Translations under genes and position numbers: made by a program | Part shown: positions 24,871 through 33,813 of the stretch, one piece after another | How the letters are laid out: every line of letters begins with the position of its first letter | How positions within the stretch are numbered: the stretch's first letter is position 1 | Assembly (NCBI RefSeq): GCF_026342405.1 | Contig: NZ_JAPEMU010000001.1 | Coordinates: 4,464,001 to 4,528,000, forward strand | Origin: Kitasatospora sp. NBC_00240 | Lineage (GTDB): Bacteria > Actinomycetota > Actinomycetes > Streptomycetales > Streptomycetaceae | Direction of reading: 5' to 3' | Length of the DNA stretch: 64,000 nucleotides | Notes under the pieces: model-generated | What the model was told of the DNA's origin: nothing | The model's input: the letters and a program-made list of their open reading frames with translations, nothing else | Databases searched by the model: none

Positions 24871-25383
24871 TCAGTCCTCTTCCTCGTCGTCCCCGCTGGT
24901 CAGCACGGGTGAACCGTGGTGCGACCAGAGCTTCCAGCCGTCGCCGGTGCGCCGGAACAGGTTGGTGGAGACGACCTTGCCCCCGACCAGCGGACCCAGC
25001 TCGCCCTCCTCCTCCGCCTCGCCGCCGGACAGGATGTTCTCGGTGCAGGTGACAAGGGCCACATCGCCCTGCACCTCGGCCTCCACATCGGTCAGGAAGA
25101 ACTGGATGTACTCCGTGTTCATCATGATCAGCATGTAGGACCTGGTGACCTGGGCCCGGCCGCGCAGGACCGGCCAGCCGGGGTGCACGCACACCACGCC
25201 GCCCTTGTCGTCGGCCTCCCCGGCCCCGAGCCAGGCCTGCTCGACCGCCTCCAGGTCACCGTTCTCCAGCGCCTCGTACAGCGCCTGGTTCGCCGCCAGG
25301 ACGGCGTCCCGGTCGGCCTCCGCCGCCTGCTGGTCCGATGTTCCGCCGCTCAACCTGCCGTCACCTGCCACAGACCCTCCCAT
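24871..25383 (-). CDS. SnoaL/NTF2-like fold protein in the folate operon
   Basis: A 170-residue protein with the NTF2-like cone fold: AVLAANQALYEALENGDLEAVEQAW, CVHPGWPVLRGRAQVTRSY, then ALVTCTENI and the end RTGDGWKLWSHHGSPVL. A strongly acidic tail (GDDEEED) follows. It starts 9 bp after the folP stop and is therefore probably translated from the same mRNA. Its function is unknown; a ligand-binding role in pterin metabolism would be an inference from position only. Confidence 0.85.
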   Translation of the reverse strand: MGGSVAGDGRLSGGTSDQQAAEADRDAVLAANQALYEALENGDLEAVEQAWLGAGEADDKGGVVCVHPGWPVLRGRAQVTRSYMLIMMNTEYIQFFLTDVEAEVQGDVALVTCTENILSGGEAEEEGELGPLVGGKVVSTNLFRRTGDGWKLWSHHGSPVLTSGDDEEED

Positions 25384-25392
25384 TCATGGCCC

Positions 25393-26265
25393 TCACCCCT
25401 GCCGGGCCGCGCGCTGCCAGGCCGCGACCACCCGCACGGCGTCCGCCGTCCCGGCCACGTCGTGCACCCGGACCGCCCAGGCGCCGGCACCGGCCGACAG
25501 TACCGACACCGCGGCGGTCGCGTCGTCGCGCTCCCGGGCCGGGCGCAGCTCCCCGGTTTCCGGGTTGGCCAGCAGCGTACCCAGGAACCGCTTGCGCGAA
25601 GCGGCCACCAGCACCGGCCTGCCCAGGGCGGTGAGGGCGTCCAGTCGGCCGAGCAGGGCCCAGTTGTGCTCGGTGGTCTTGGCGAAGCCGAGACCGGGGT
25701 CGAGGATCAGCTGCTGCTCCTGGACACCGGCCGCCAGCAGCGCCTCCATCCGCCCGGTCAGCTCCGCGACCACGTCGGCGACCACGTCCCCGTACACCGC
25801 GAGGCGCTCCATGTCGGCGGACTGGCCGCGCCAGTGCATCACCACGAAGGGCGCGCCGGTGGCGGCGACCACCGCGGCCATCTCCGGGTCGGCGAGGCCG
25901 CCGGAGACGTCGTTGACCAGCCGGGCGCCGGCCGCGACCGCCTGTTCGGCGACGCTCGCCCGCATGGTGTCGATGCTGACCACCACGCCGGCCCCGGCGA
26001 GCTCCCGGACCACCGGCAGGACCCGCTCCAGCTCCTCCTTCTCGGTCACCCGCCGGGCGCCCGGACGGGTGGACTCGCCGCCGACGTCGACCAGGTCCGC
26101 GCCCTTGGCCCGCAGTGCGAGCCCGTGGGCGATGGCGCGCGCCGGGTCGTGCCACAGGCCGCCGTCCGAGAAGGAGTCGGGGGTCACGTTGACCACGCCC
26201 ATCACGGCGCAGCGGTCGAGGTCCGGAAGGCCGGCCGGCAGGGAGCGGGAGCGCGGGTTGTTCAT
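25393..26265 (-). CDS. folP: Dihydropteroate synthase
   Basis: The 290-residue enzyme joins p-aminobenzoate to the pterin pyrophosphate. Family motifs are intact: MGVVNVTPDSFSDGG near residue 22, VDVGGESTRPGA, DPGLGFAKTTEHNW, and VLVAASRKRFLG; it ends with RVHDVAGTADAVRV. These are the pterin- and pABA-binding loops that sulfonamides target. It heads the folP, NTF2-like, folB, folK, DUF3180 direction. Confidence 0.96.
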   Translation of the reverse strand: MNNPRSRSLPAGLPDLDRCAVMGVVNVTPDSFSDGGLWHDPARAIAHGLALRAKGADLVDVGGESTRPGARRVTEKEELERVLPVVRELAGAGVVVSIDTMRASVAEQAVAAGARLVNDVSGGLADPEMAAVVAATGAPFVVMHWRGQSADMERLAVYGDVVADVVAELTGRMEALLAAGVQEQQLILDPGLGFAKTTEHNWALLGRLDALTALGRPVLVAASRKRFLGTLLANPETGELRPARERDDATAAVSVLSAGAGAWAVRVHDVAGTADAVRVVAAWQRAARQG

Positions 26266-26276
26266 GCCCCCATTAT

Positions 26277-26321
26277 CGAGCCGGGCTCCTCCCGACCGGT
26301 GGTCGGGAGGAGCCCGGCTCG
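26277..26321. terminator. Perfect 21-bp terminator between the lysyltransferase-like gene and folP
   Basis: Arms 26277-26297 and 26301-26321 are perfectly complementary over 21 bp with a GGT loop. It lies directly after the stop of the lysyltransferase-like gene and before the folP start, both on the minus strand. Confidence 0.85.
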
Positions 26322-26335
26322 CGGGCGGACGGCGC

Positions 26336-28186
26336 TCAGGCCGCCTCGGTCACCTGCGGGCGGGCCGGGGCGGGCATCAGGCCCTGGCGCTGGCGCTTGC
26401 GGCCGAACTTCGGCATGCCGAGGGTGATGAAGGCCTCCGCCTGCATCGCCGCGAAGCCGATCCGGGGCAGGTCCCTGGTCTGCGGGTAGACCAGGAAGCG
26501 CGGCTCCCAGGCGGGCTGGAACTTGGCGTTGAACTTGTACAGCGACTCGATCTGGAACCAGCGCGAGGAGAAGACCAGCAGCCCGCGCCAGGCCCGCAGC
26601 ACCGGGCCGGCCCCGATCCGCTCCCCGCGGGCCAGCGCGGAGCGGAACATCGCGAAGTTCAGCGAGACCCGGCGCACGCCCAAGGCGGGGACGGCCTGCA
26701 GGGCGGCCACGATCAGCAGCTCGTTGAGGCCGGGGTCGGCGGCCCGGTCGCGGCGCATCAGCTCCAGCGAGATGCCGTCCGGCCCCCACGGGACGAAGTG
26801 CAGGACGGCCTTCAGGTCGTCCTCGGGGGTGTCCCCGAGGCCGTCCTCCTCGGGCGCCTTGTGGGCGGTCACGACCACGCAGTCGTCGTCGCCCGGGTCG
26901 CCGAAGCGGCCCAGGGCCATCGAGAAGCCGCGCTCGGTGTCGGTGCCGCGCCAGCGGGCGGCGGCCTCGGCGATCCGGAACTTCTCCTCCGGGTCGAGCT
27001 CGGAGACCCGGCGGACCTTGCACGAGTACCCGTTGCGCTCGATCCGCTTGACCATCTGGCGGACGTTGCGCATGGCGCGCCCGGCGAGCGAGAAGGTGGT
27101 GGCGTCGACGATCGCCTCGTCGCCGAGCTCCAGCGCGTCCAGGCCCGCCTCGCGGGTCCAGACCTCGCCGCCGGTCTCGCTGCAGCCCATCACGGCCGGC
27201 ACCCAGGCGTGCTCGCGGGCCTCGGCCATGAAGACCTTGATCGCGCCGGGCCAGGCCTCGACGTCGCCGACCGGGTCGCCGGAGGCGAGCATCACGCCGG
27301 AGACCACCCGGTAGGAGATCGCGGCCTTGCCGGTCGGCGAGAAGAGCACGCTCTTGTCCCGGCGCAGGGCGAAGTAGCCGAGCGAGTCCCGATCGCCGTG
27401 CCGGGCGAGCAGCGCCCGGACCTTCTCCTCGTCCTCGGCGGTCAGCTCGGGTTCGGGCTTCTCCGGGCGCAGCGCGAGGTACGTGGTGGTGCCGGCGGTG
27501 AGCAGGCCGAGCGCGCCGAGCAGGTAGGCGACCAGGTCGGAGATCCGGTCGGAGTTGTAGTCGATCGGCCCTTCGAACCCGAACAGCCCGTAGACCACGT
27601 GCTGGAGGCGGTCCAGCATGCTCGGGTCGTGGATCTCGGCCTTCCAGCGGACGCTGACGATCAGCAGGCCGAGCAGCATGCTGACGGCGCCCATGACGAT
27701 CAGGTTGGCGACGGCCCGCCAGCGGGTGCGCGGGTCGGCCTTGGCGTAGAACTCACCGCGGTGCACCAGCATCACCGCGAGCAGCACCAGCGAGACGACC
27801 GCGGGGCCGACCTGGTGCCAGCGCAGGATGTGCAGGGCGGCGCCGATCGGCAGCAGGACGCAGACGGCCCGCCAGGCGCGCTGCTTGCGCCGGCGCAGGG
27901 CGTGCGCGAGCAGCACCAGCAGCAGGCCGACCATCAGGGTGCCGACGGCGGCGAGGGTGGTCGTCCCACCGGGCAGCTGCCCGGCGAAGGAGTGCATCCG
28001 GGTCCGGCGGAGCTTGGGGAACACCGCGCTCGCGACGTCGAGCAGTCCGATCAGCAGACAGGCGTACCCGACCGCGCCGGGCAGCCAGGCCCGCGGCACG
28101 GAGGCCGCTTGGGTACGAAGCGTCTGGAACCCGCTGCGGCGGGGCGGCGGGGGCGGCGGCGGCTCAACGGACACGGGAACGCTCAT
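26336..28186 (-). CDS. MprF/LysX-like lysyltransferase-domain membrane protein (DUF2156)
   Basis: A 616-residue protein. About six membrane helices occupy residues 35-250 (for example AVGYACLLIGLLDVASAVF and MVGLLLVLLAHALR). A cytoplasmic GNAT-like DUF2156 domain fills the rest (RDSLGYFALRRDKSVLFSPTGKAAISYRVVSGVMLASGDPVGD, NELLIVAALQAVPALGVRRVSLNFAMFRS). Proteins with this domain move lysine from Lys-tRNA to phosphatidylglycerol and so lower surface charge. The full flippase domain of MprF is absent, and substrate specificity is unproven. The N-terminus has a poly-Pro run. Confidence 0.85.
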   Translation of the reverse strand: MSVPVSVEPPPPPPPRRSGFQTLRTQAASVPRAWLPGAVGYACLLIGLLDVASAVFPKLRRTRMHSFAGQLPGGTTTLAAVGTLMVGLLLVLLAHALRRRKQRAWRAVCVLLPIGAALHILRWHQVGPAVVSLVLLAVMLVHRGEFYAKADPRTRWRAVANLIVMGAVSMLLGLLIVSVRWKAEIHDPSMLDRLQHVVYGLFGFEGPIDYNSDRISDLVAYLLGALGLLTAGTTTYLALRPEKPEPELTAEDEEKVRALLARHGDRDSLGYFALRRDKSVLFSPTGKAAISYRVVSGVMLASGDPVGDVEAWPGAIKVFMAEAREHAWVPAVMGCSETGGEVWTREAGLDALELGDEAIVDATTFSLAGRAMRNVRQMVKRIERNGYSCKVRRVSELDPEEKFRIAEAAARWRGTDTERGFSMALGRFGDPGDDDCVVVTAHKAPEEDGLGDTPEDDLKAVLHFVPWGPDGISLELMRRDRAADPGLNELLIVAALQAVPALGVRRVSLNFAMFRSALARGERIGAGPVLRAWRGLLVFSSRWFQIESLYKFNAKFQPAWEPRFLVYPQTRDLPRIGFAAMQAEAFITLGMPKFGRKRQRQGLMPAPARPQVTEAA

Positions 28187-28560
28187 GGGTGCTCAGCGTA
28201 GAGGCTTCGGGGCGCTGTCCGATCCCCCGGGAGGGGGACTTGTGATGGACCTTCATGTCATTTCCTCAATCACACAATGCGCGCACCAAATGACGGAAAA
28301 ACGGAGGTAAAACCCGCTTCCGCTCCCGCGCGTCGGTTGGGCCATGGGTGGGGACTGCCCTTGGCGCCGCGCGGCGCTCAGGGCTGCGCGCGCACGCGGT
28401 ACGTACGGTGGACGCCGCGTTGCAGGGCGTCGGTTGCAGCCACCGCGACCGTCTTCGCACCGCGGCCCGCTGCCCGGTCAGCCTAGCCCCGATGGCCCGA
28501 TCTGACGCCCTGTCACACGATGAATCCTGAACCGACAGTGATCCACCGGAAGGCGACGGG
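28187..28560. other. Divergent intergenic region lysyltransferase-like / esterase
   Basis: No gene is seen in these 374 bp. The stretch 28250-28320 is AT-richer and holds GTCATTT (28257-28263) and AAATGAC (28288-28294), an inverted pair 24 bp apart that may be an operator for the minus-strand gene. No tRNA or riboswitch was recognised. Confidence 0.4.
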
Positions 28561-29742
28561 ATGGAACTGACCAGCGATGCACTGGTGAACACGCTGCTCG
28601 CGGCGGGCTCCCTGTCGCTGCTCCTGACCCTCTGGCTCTGGCCCCGGCTGGCCAGGCAGCGCCCGCTCCCGATGCTCGGCCGGATCGCCCTGCTGACAGT
28701 CACTCAGGCCACGGTGCTGGCCGTGCTCGCGGTGTCGGTGAACAACTCGTTCGGCTTCTACACCTCCTGGGACGGCCTGCTCCACCCGGGCGGCGCGGCG
28801 CTGTCGCTGACCGCCTCCGGGCATCCCAAGAGTGCCGTACCGGCCACCGAGGCCCTGGTGACCCCGAGCTCCGAGGGCGGCCTGGAGGGCGTCACCGACC
28901 TCCCGAAGGGGACCCCGGAGGAGGTCGGCAAGGTCGAGTCGATCCGGGTGACGGGCAAGGAGTCCGGCCTGTCCGACCAGATGTTCATCTACCTTCCGCC
29001 CGAGTACTTCAACCCGAAGTACGCCCGGGTGCGCTTCCCTGTCCTCGTCGCCCTGGCCGGCTACCCCGGCACCGCCCTGCACCTGCTGTCCGAACTGCGC
29101 CTGCCGCAGACCGCCTGGGAGCTCCAGCGGACCGGGCAGATGGCCCCCACCGTGATCGTGATGGCCCGGCCGACGGTCGCGGAGCCCCGCAACACCGAAT
29201 GCGTCAACGTGCCGAACGGACCGCAGACCGAGACCTGGTTCGCCAAGGACGTCCCGGCCGCGCTGCGCTCCACCTACCGGCTCGGACGCGAGGCCTCCTC
29301 CTGGGGGATCTTCGGCTACTCCACCGGCGGCGGCTGCGCACTGCGGCTGACCATGCGCTACTCCGACGTCTTCGGCAGCGCGGCCGGACTGCACGCCGAC
29401 TTCGCGGTGCCCGAGGACTACTCGACCGGAGGCAACCTGTTCGGCGGCGACCGCACCCTGCTCAACCACAGCGACCTCACCTGGCGGCTGAACAACCTGC
29501 CCGTCCCGGACGTCTCGCTGCTGCTGGTGAGCACCCGGAAGGAGGAGGACTACGCCGCCACCCAGACCTTCCTCGGCGTCGCCCAGCAGGCCTCGGCCGC
29601 CCACCCCGAGCTGAAGGTCGACTCGCTCTTCCTCGACGACGGCGGCCACAACTTCGACAGCTGGCGGCGCGAGCTGCCCGCCTCGCTGGAGTGGATGAGC
29701 GACCACCTGGCGACCCCGCAGGACCGTGAGCCCCGCCAGTGA
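28561..29742 (+). CDS. Membrane-anchored esterase of the mycolyltransferase-like family
   Basis: A 393-residue protein. Two membrane helices lie at about 9-29 and 42-62 (TLLAAGSLSLLLTLWLW and IALLTVTQATVLAVLAVSV), followed by an extracytoplasmic alpha/beta-hydrolase domain like esterase D and the mycolyltransferases. The nucleophile Ser lies in FGYSTGGGCAL and the His in DDGGHNFDSW. Fold-typical VYLPPEY-like and PVLVALAGYPG segments are present. Substrate is unknown; streptomycetes lack mycolic acids. It is transcribed toward the ferritin-like gene. Confidence 0.83.
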   Translation: MELTSDALVNTLLAAGSLSLLLTLWLWPRLARQRPLPMLGRIALLTVTQATVLAVLAVSVNNSFGFYTSWDGLLHPGGAALSLTASGHPKSAVPATEALVTPSSEGGLEGVTDLPKGTPEEVGKVESIRVTGKESGLSDQMFIYLPPEYFNPKYARVRFPVLVALAGYPGTALHLLSELRLPQTAWELQRTGQMAPTVIVMARPTVAEPRNTECVNVPNGPQTETWFAKDVPAALRSTYRLGREASSWGIFGYSTGGGCALRLTMRYSDVFGSAAGLHADFAVPEDYSTGGNLFGGDRTLLNHSDLTWRLNNLPVPDVSLLLVSTRKEEDYAATQTFLGVAQQASAAHPELKVDSLFLDDGGHNFDSWRRELPASLEWMSDHLATPQDREPRQ

Positions 29743-29938
29743 CCCCGCCGGCCGGCGGTGGGAGCCCGTACGCCGGGCGGTGGAACGGCCGGCGAACCCG
29801 CGACCGGCCGGGCCCGCCCGCCGCCGGACTTCACGCGACCGGGTGAATCCCGCCCCACCCGCCGCAACCGTCACCCCCGCCGGGGGAACGCATCAGGACC
29901 GTCCGCCGGACGTACGTCGGGCCCGTACAGGAGGCATT

Positions 29939-30724
29939 GTGCTGACCACCCGATCTCTCTTCAACGAGATCTACCTGAACGACGAGGCGTACCAGCTGTT
30001 CTGCAGCATCGCCGCCGGGGGCGAGGACCAGGGCGGCTGGGAGAACGAGCGGATCCACTCGCTGGCGCAGGATCCGGTGCTGGCCCCCAAGATCGCCCGG
30101 CACGGCGCCGACGAGCGCAAGCACGGCCGGATCTTCACCCAGCTGCTGCACAAGCGCGGGCTCGACAAGGTGCCGGTGCCGCCGAGGGCCGACTACTGCA
30201 TGCTGCTGGAGCGCCAGGGCATCGGCCTGGCCCACGAACGGCTGAAGTCCGACGTGCCGCTGGCCGAGCGGGAGATCATCACCTACCTGGCGCACAGCCG
30301 GGTCACCGAGCAGCGTGCCTCGGAGCAGATGCGTCAGCTGATGAAGGCCTACCAGGACAACCCGGACCTGGGCCGGGCGATGCAGATGATCTCCGCGGAC
30401 GAGGACAACCACCTCGCGTACTGCCACGAGGAGCTGCTCCGGCTGTCCGCCGCCGGCCACGGCCCGTACATCCGGCACACCCTGGAGCACATCGCCAAGG
30501 GCGAGATCCGCACCCACCGGGACGTCGGCCTCACCGTGATGGCCGCGATGGGCCGGATCCTCGGCTGGCCCCTCCCCCGGCGGGTGCTGCTGGCCGCCGG
30601 CCTCTACGGCCTCTACCTGTACGAGGCCACCCTCGGGTGGCGGCGGATGGTGCGGCTGCGGATGCCCGCGCGCCGCAACGCGCTGGGGACCCCGGCCCCG
30701 CCGCACGCCGAGCTGCCGCACTGA
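29939..30724 (+). CDS. Ferritin-like di-iron domain protein
   Basis: A 261-residue all-helical protein. Carboxylate/His motifs of a di-iron bundle can be seen: CSIAAGGEDQGGWENERIH, HGADERKHGRIF, TYLAHSRVTEQRASEQM and SADEDNHLAYCHEEL. A hydrophobic segment near the end (PRRVLLAAGLYGLYLYEAT) may anchor it to the membrane. Its reaction is unknown. GGAGGCATT directly before the GTG at 29939 decides the start. Confidence 0.75.
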   Translation: MLTTRSLFNEIYLNDEAYQLFCSIAAGGEDQGGWENERIHSLAQDPVLAPKIARHGADERKHGRIFTQLLHKRGLDKVPVPPRADYCMLLERQGIGLAHERLKSDVPLAEREIITYLAHSRVTEQRASEQMRQLMKAYQDNPDLGRAMQMISADEDNHLAYCHEELLRLSAAGHGPYIRHTLEHIAKGEIRTHRDVGLTVMAAMGRILGWPLPRRVLLAAGLYGLYLYEATLGWRRMVRLRMPARRNALGTPAPPHAELPH

Positions 30725-30725
30725 G

Positions 30726-30745
30726 CCGGCACCGGCCGGTGCCGG
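30726..30745. terminator. 20-bp perfect palindrome between the ferritin-like gene and folE
   Basis: CCGGCACCGG and its complement meet without a spacer at 30726-30745, between two convergent stop codons. It could fold as a short hairpin and serve both directions. Confidence 0.5.
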
Positions 30746-30796
30746 GGCGGCGAGCGGTGGCCGGGGCGAGCGGTGACCCGGGTGCCGGCGTGGCCG

Positions 30797-31402
30797 CTAG
30801 CGCCCGATGATCAGGCTCATCGCCTCGGCGCGGGTCGCGGGGTCGCGCAGCTGGCCGCGCACGCAGGACGTGATCGTCTTGGCGCCGGGCTTGCGGATGC
30901 CCCGCATCGACATGCACATGTGCTCGCACTCGACGACGACGATCGCCCCGCGCGGCTCCAGGATCCGCATCAGCGCGTCGGCGACCTGGCTGGTGAGCCG
31001 CTCCTGCACCTGCGGGCGGCGGGCGTAGACGTCCACCAGCCGGGCCAGCTTGGACAGGCCGGTGATCTTGCCGCTGGCCGACGGGATGTACCCGACGTGC
31101 GCGACACCGCGGAACGGCACCAGGTGGTGCTCGCAGACCGAGGTCAGCTCGATGTCCTTGACCAGCACCATCTCGTCGTGGCCGAGGTCGAAGGTGGTGG
31201 TGAGGACTTCCTCCGGCTCCTGCCAGAGACCGGCGAATATCTCCTTGTAGGCGCGGGCCACCCGGGCCGGGGTCTCCAGGAGCCCCTCGCGGTCCGGGTC
31301 CTCCCCCACGGCCAGCAGGAGCTCCCGGACGGCGTTCTCGGCCCGCTTCTGGTCGAAGACCCCGACGTTGGACGGACCGTCGAAGGTGACCGGGTCGATC
31401 AT
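30797..31402 (-). CDS. folE: GTP cyclohydrolase I
   Basis: The 201-residue enzyme opens the GTP ring to form dihydroneopterin triphosphate, the first folate step. Zinc-site and active-site motifs are intact: ELTSVCEHHLVPFRGVAHVGYIPS with Cys and His ligands, GLSKLARLVDVYARRPQVQERLT, and CEHMCMSMRGIRKPGA with the second Cys. The ATG at 31402 gives the usual length. It follows ftsH, but a strong hairpin between them suggests its own promoter. Confidence 0.98.
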   Translation of the reverse strand: MIDPVTFDGPSNVGVFDQKRAENAVRELLLAVGEDPDREGLLETPARVARAYKEIFAGLWQEPEEVLTTTFDLGHDEMVLVKDIELTSVCEHHLVPFRGVAHVGYIPSASGKITGLSKLARLVDVYARRPQVQERLTSQVADALMRILEPRGAIVVVECEHMCMSMRGIRKPGAKTITSCVRGQLRDPATRAEAMSLIIGR

Positions 31403-31465
31403 GCAGGCCTCGCTCGTTCGTGGATGGCGGATGGGTACAACGATCGCGGCATGGCCGGGTACGAC

Positions 31466-31509
31466 GGATGCCGCGCCTCCAGGGTACAAACCCCGGTGGC
31501 GCGGCATCC
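31466..31509 (-). terminator. ftsH terminator hairpin
   Basis: Arms 31466-31477 (GGATGCCGCGCC) and 31498-31509 pair perfectly over 12 bp. It lies 21 bp beyond the ftsH stop and before folE on the minus strand. Confidence 0.7.
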
Positions 31510-31529
31510 ATTCCGTCCTGCTGTGCGGC

Positions 31530-33587
31530 TCAGCCCTCCGCGGGGGCGTCGCCGGGAACGGGCGGCACCTTCACGGTGTCCACCACAGGGGCGGCCTCCG
31601 TCAGGGCGGCGGCGCCGTTGGTGAGCGCCAGCTCCTTCGGGGACTGCACCGGCGGACGGGTGGACGGCGTGCGACGGGACGAGCCCGTCCAGGCCGGCCG
31701 GGCCGGGCGCTTGACGATCGGCGCGAAGATCTCGGCGATCTGCTCCTTGTTGAGGGTCTCCTTCTCCAGGAGCTCCAGGACCAGGTTGTCGAGCACGTCG
31801 CGGTTCTCGACCAGGATCTCCCAGGCCTCGTTGTGCGCGTTCTCGATGAGCTTCTTGACCTCTTCGTCGACCAGCCCGGCGACCTCTTCCGAGTAGTCGC
31901 GCTGGTGGCCCATCTCACGGCCCAGGAACGGCTCGGACTCGCTCGAACCGAACTTGATCGCACCCAGCCGCTCGGTCATGCCGTACTGCGTGACCATCGC
32001 GCGGGCGGTGGCCGTGGCCTTCTCGATGTCGTTCGAGGCGCCGGTGGTCGGGTCGTGGAAGACCAGCTCCTCCGCCGCGCGCCCGCCCAGCATGTACGCG
32101 AGCTGGTCGAGCATCTCGTTGCGGGTGGTGGAGTACTTGTCCTCCTCCGGCAGCACCATGGTGTAGCCGAGGGCCCGCCCGCGGGACAGGATGGTGATCT
32201 TGTGGACCGGGTCCGCGTTGGGGGAGGCCGCCGCGACCAGGGCGTGACCGCCCTCGTGGTACGCGGTGATCTTCTTCTCCTTCTCGGACATGATCCGGGT
32301 CCGCTTCTGCGGGCCGGCCACGACCCGGTCGATCGCCTCGTCGAGGGTGAAGTTGTCGACCAGCTTCTTGTCGGAGCGGGCCGTCAGCAGCGCTGCCTCG
32401 TTGAGCACGTTCGCCAGGTCGGCACCGGTGAAGCCGGGGGTGCGCTTGGCGACGGCCTTGAGGTCGACGTCCGGAGCGACCGGCTTGCCCTTCTGGTGCA
32501 CCTTGAGGATGTCCAGCCGGCCCTGCAGGTCCGGGCGCTCGACCGCGATCTGCCGGTCGAAGCGGCCCGGGCGCAGCAGCGCCGGGTCCAGGATGTCCGG
32601 GCGGTTGGTGGCCGCGATCAGGATGACGCCGCCCTTGACGTCGAAGCCGTCCATCTCGACCAGCAGCTGGTTGAGAGTCTGCTCGCGCTCGTCGTGGCCG
32701 CCGCCGAGACCCGCACCACGGTGCCGGCCGACGGCGTCGATCTCGTCGACGAAGACGATCGCCGGGGCGTTCGCCTTGGCCTGCTCGAAGAGGTCGCGGA
32801 CCCGGCTCGCGCCGACACCCACGAACATCTCGACGAAGTCGGAGCCGGAGATCGAGTAGAACGGCACGCCGGCCTCACCCGCGACCGCGCGGGCGAGCAG
32901 GGTCTTGCCGGTCCCGGGCGGGCCGTAGAGCAGCACACCCTTGGGGATCTTGGCGCCGACGGCCTGGAACTTGGCCGGCTCCTGCAGGAACTCCTTGATC
33001 TCGTGGAGCTCCTCCACCGCCTCGTCCGCACCGGCGACGTCCGCGAAGGTCGTCTTGGGGGTGTCCTTGGTCAGCAGCTTGGCCTTGGACTTGCCGAACT
33101 GCATGACCCGCGAGCCGCCACCCTGCATCTGGTTCATCAGGAAGAGGAAGACCAGCACGATGATGACGATCGGCAGCATCGACAGCAGCAGGCTGACGAA
33201 GGTGCTCTGCTTCTCGGGGCTGATGGTGTAGCCCTCGGGCAGGGTGTTGGCATCCTTGTCGTCGATCTGCGTCTGCAGCCGCGCCGCGATGTCCTTGCCC
33301 TGGTCCCCGATGTAGGAGGCCTGGAACTTGCTGCCCGAAGGCGTCTTGCCCGTCCCGGAAGTCGGGAGCGTCGCGCCGTCCTTCAGCTGGATCTTGACAG
33401 TATTCGAATCACCAGTGGTGATCTGCGCCGATTTGACCTCGCCGGCATTGATCGCCGCGACGACCTGCCCGGTGTCCACCGTCTTGTAGCCGTTCGAGTC
33501 CGAAACGACCTGCATCAGCACAATGACGGCGAGGACGGCCAGCACGATCCACATGATCGGCGCACGGAAGTATCGCTTGACGTCCAT
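31530..33587 (-). CDS. ftsH: ATP-dependent zinc metalloprotease FtsH
   Basis: The 685-residue membrane AAA+ protease has two membrane helices (residues about 8-26 and about 138-158), the AAA module with Walker A GPPGTGKT from G222, VFVDEIDAVG as Walker B and the SRH RPGRFDRQI, then the zinc site HEGGH at 444-448. It degrades damaged membrane proteins and short-lived regulators. The ATG at 33587 gives the usual MDVKRYF start; a GTG at 33623 is in frame. A hairpin sits between AGGAGGG and this ATG. Confidence 0.97.
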   Translation of the reverse strand: MDVKRYFRAPIMWIVLAVLAVIVLMQVVSDSNGYKTVDTGQVVAAINAGEVKSAQITTGDSNTVKIQLKDGATLPTSGTGKTPSGSKFQASYIGDQGKDIAARLQTQIDDKDANTLPEGYTISPEKQSTFVSLLLSMLPIVIIVLVFLFLMNQMQGGGSRVMQFGKSKAKLLTKDTPKTTFADVAGADEAVEELHEIKEFLQEPAKFQAVGAKIPKGVLLYGPPGTGKTLLARAVAGEAGVPFYSISGSDFVEMFVGVGASRVRDLFEQAKANAPAIVFVDEIDAVGRHRGAGLGGGHDEREQTLNQLLVEMDGFDVKGGVILIAATNRPDILDPALLRPGRFDRQIAVERPDLQGRLDILKVHQKGKPVAPDVDLKAVAKRTPGFTGADLANVLNEAALLTARSDKKLVDNFTLDEAIDRVVAGPQKRTRIMSEKEKKITAYHEGGHALVAAASPNADPVHKITILSRGRALGYTMVLPEEDKYSTTRNEMLDQLAYMLGGRAAEELVFHDPTTGASNDIEKATATARAMVTQYGMTERLGAIKFGSSESEPFLGREMGHQRDYSEEVAGLVDEEVKKLIENAHNEAWEILVENRDVLDNLVLELLEKETLNKEQIAEIFAPIVKRPARPAWTGSSRRTPSTRPPVQSPKELALTNGAAALTEAAPVVDTVKVPPVPGDAPAEG

Positions 33588-33592
33588 CCATG

Positions 33593-33618
33593 CGGGGCGT
33601 TGCCGCCCCGTCCCTCCT
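33593..33618 (-). promoter_or_regulatory. Hairpin in the spacer between ftsH ribosome binding site and ATG
   Basis: On the mRNA, AGGAGGG (33612-33618) is followed by CGGGGCG-GCAA-CGCCCCG (33593-33610), a 7-bp stem with a GNRA-type tetraloop, then five bases and the ATG at 33587. With the hairpin folded, the ribosome binding site is about six single-stranded bases from the start codon; unfolded it is 24 bases away. Confidence 0.6.
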
Positions 33619-33813
33619 GCCACTCAACGGCGCAGTGCGGCCGTTGGCCGCCGGCGCATCCGGGTCTGTGCTCATGTGAAGAGCGGTTTTATTGGACCGT
33701 ACCGCAGTCCGTCCCCCTCTAGGCGGGAGCACGGCGGTACGACCTGTTTTCTTGTCCCCCGACCCAACGGGCGGGAACGGCGTACTGTTCCCGCCCGTCG
33801 TCCGAACGGGGTG

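Noticed and set aside
25145..28201. A 1018-codon plus-strand open frame across folP and the lysyltransferase-like gene
   Set aside because: The minus-strand genes have intact motifs; the plus-strand translation is repetitive without domains.
33588..33623. GTG at 33623 as ftsH start
   Set aside because: It gives 12 extra residues before the family start MDVKRYF, has no ribosome binding site of its own, and would place AGGAGGG inside the gene. Kept only as an alternative.
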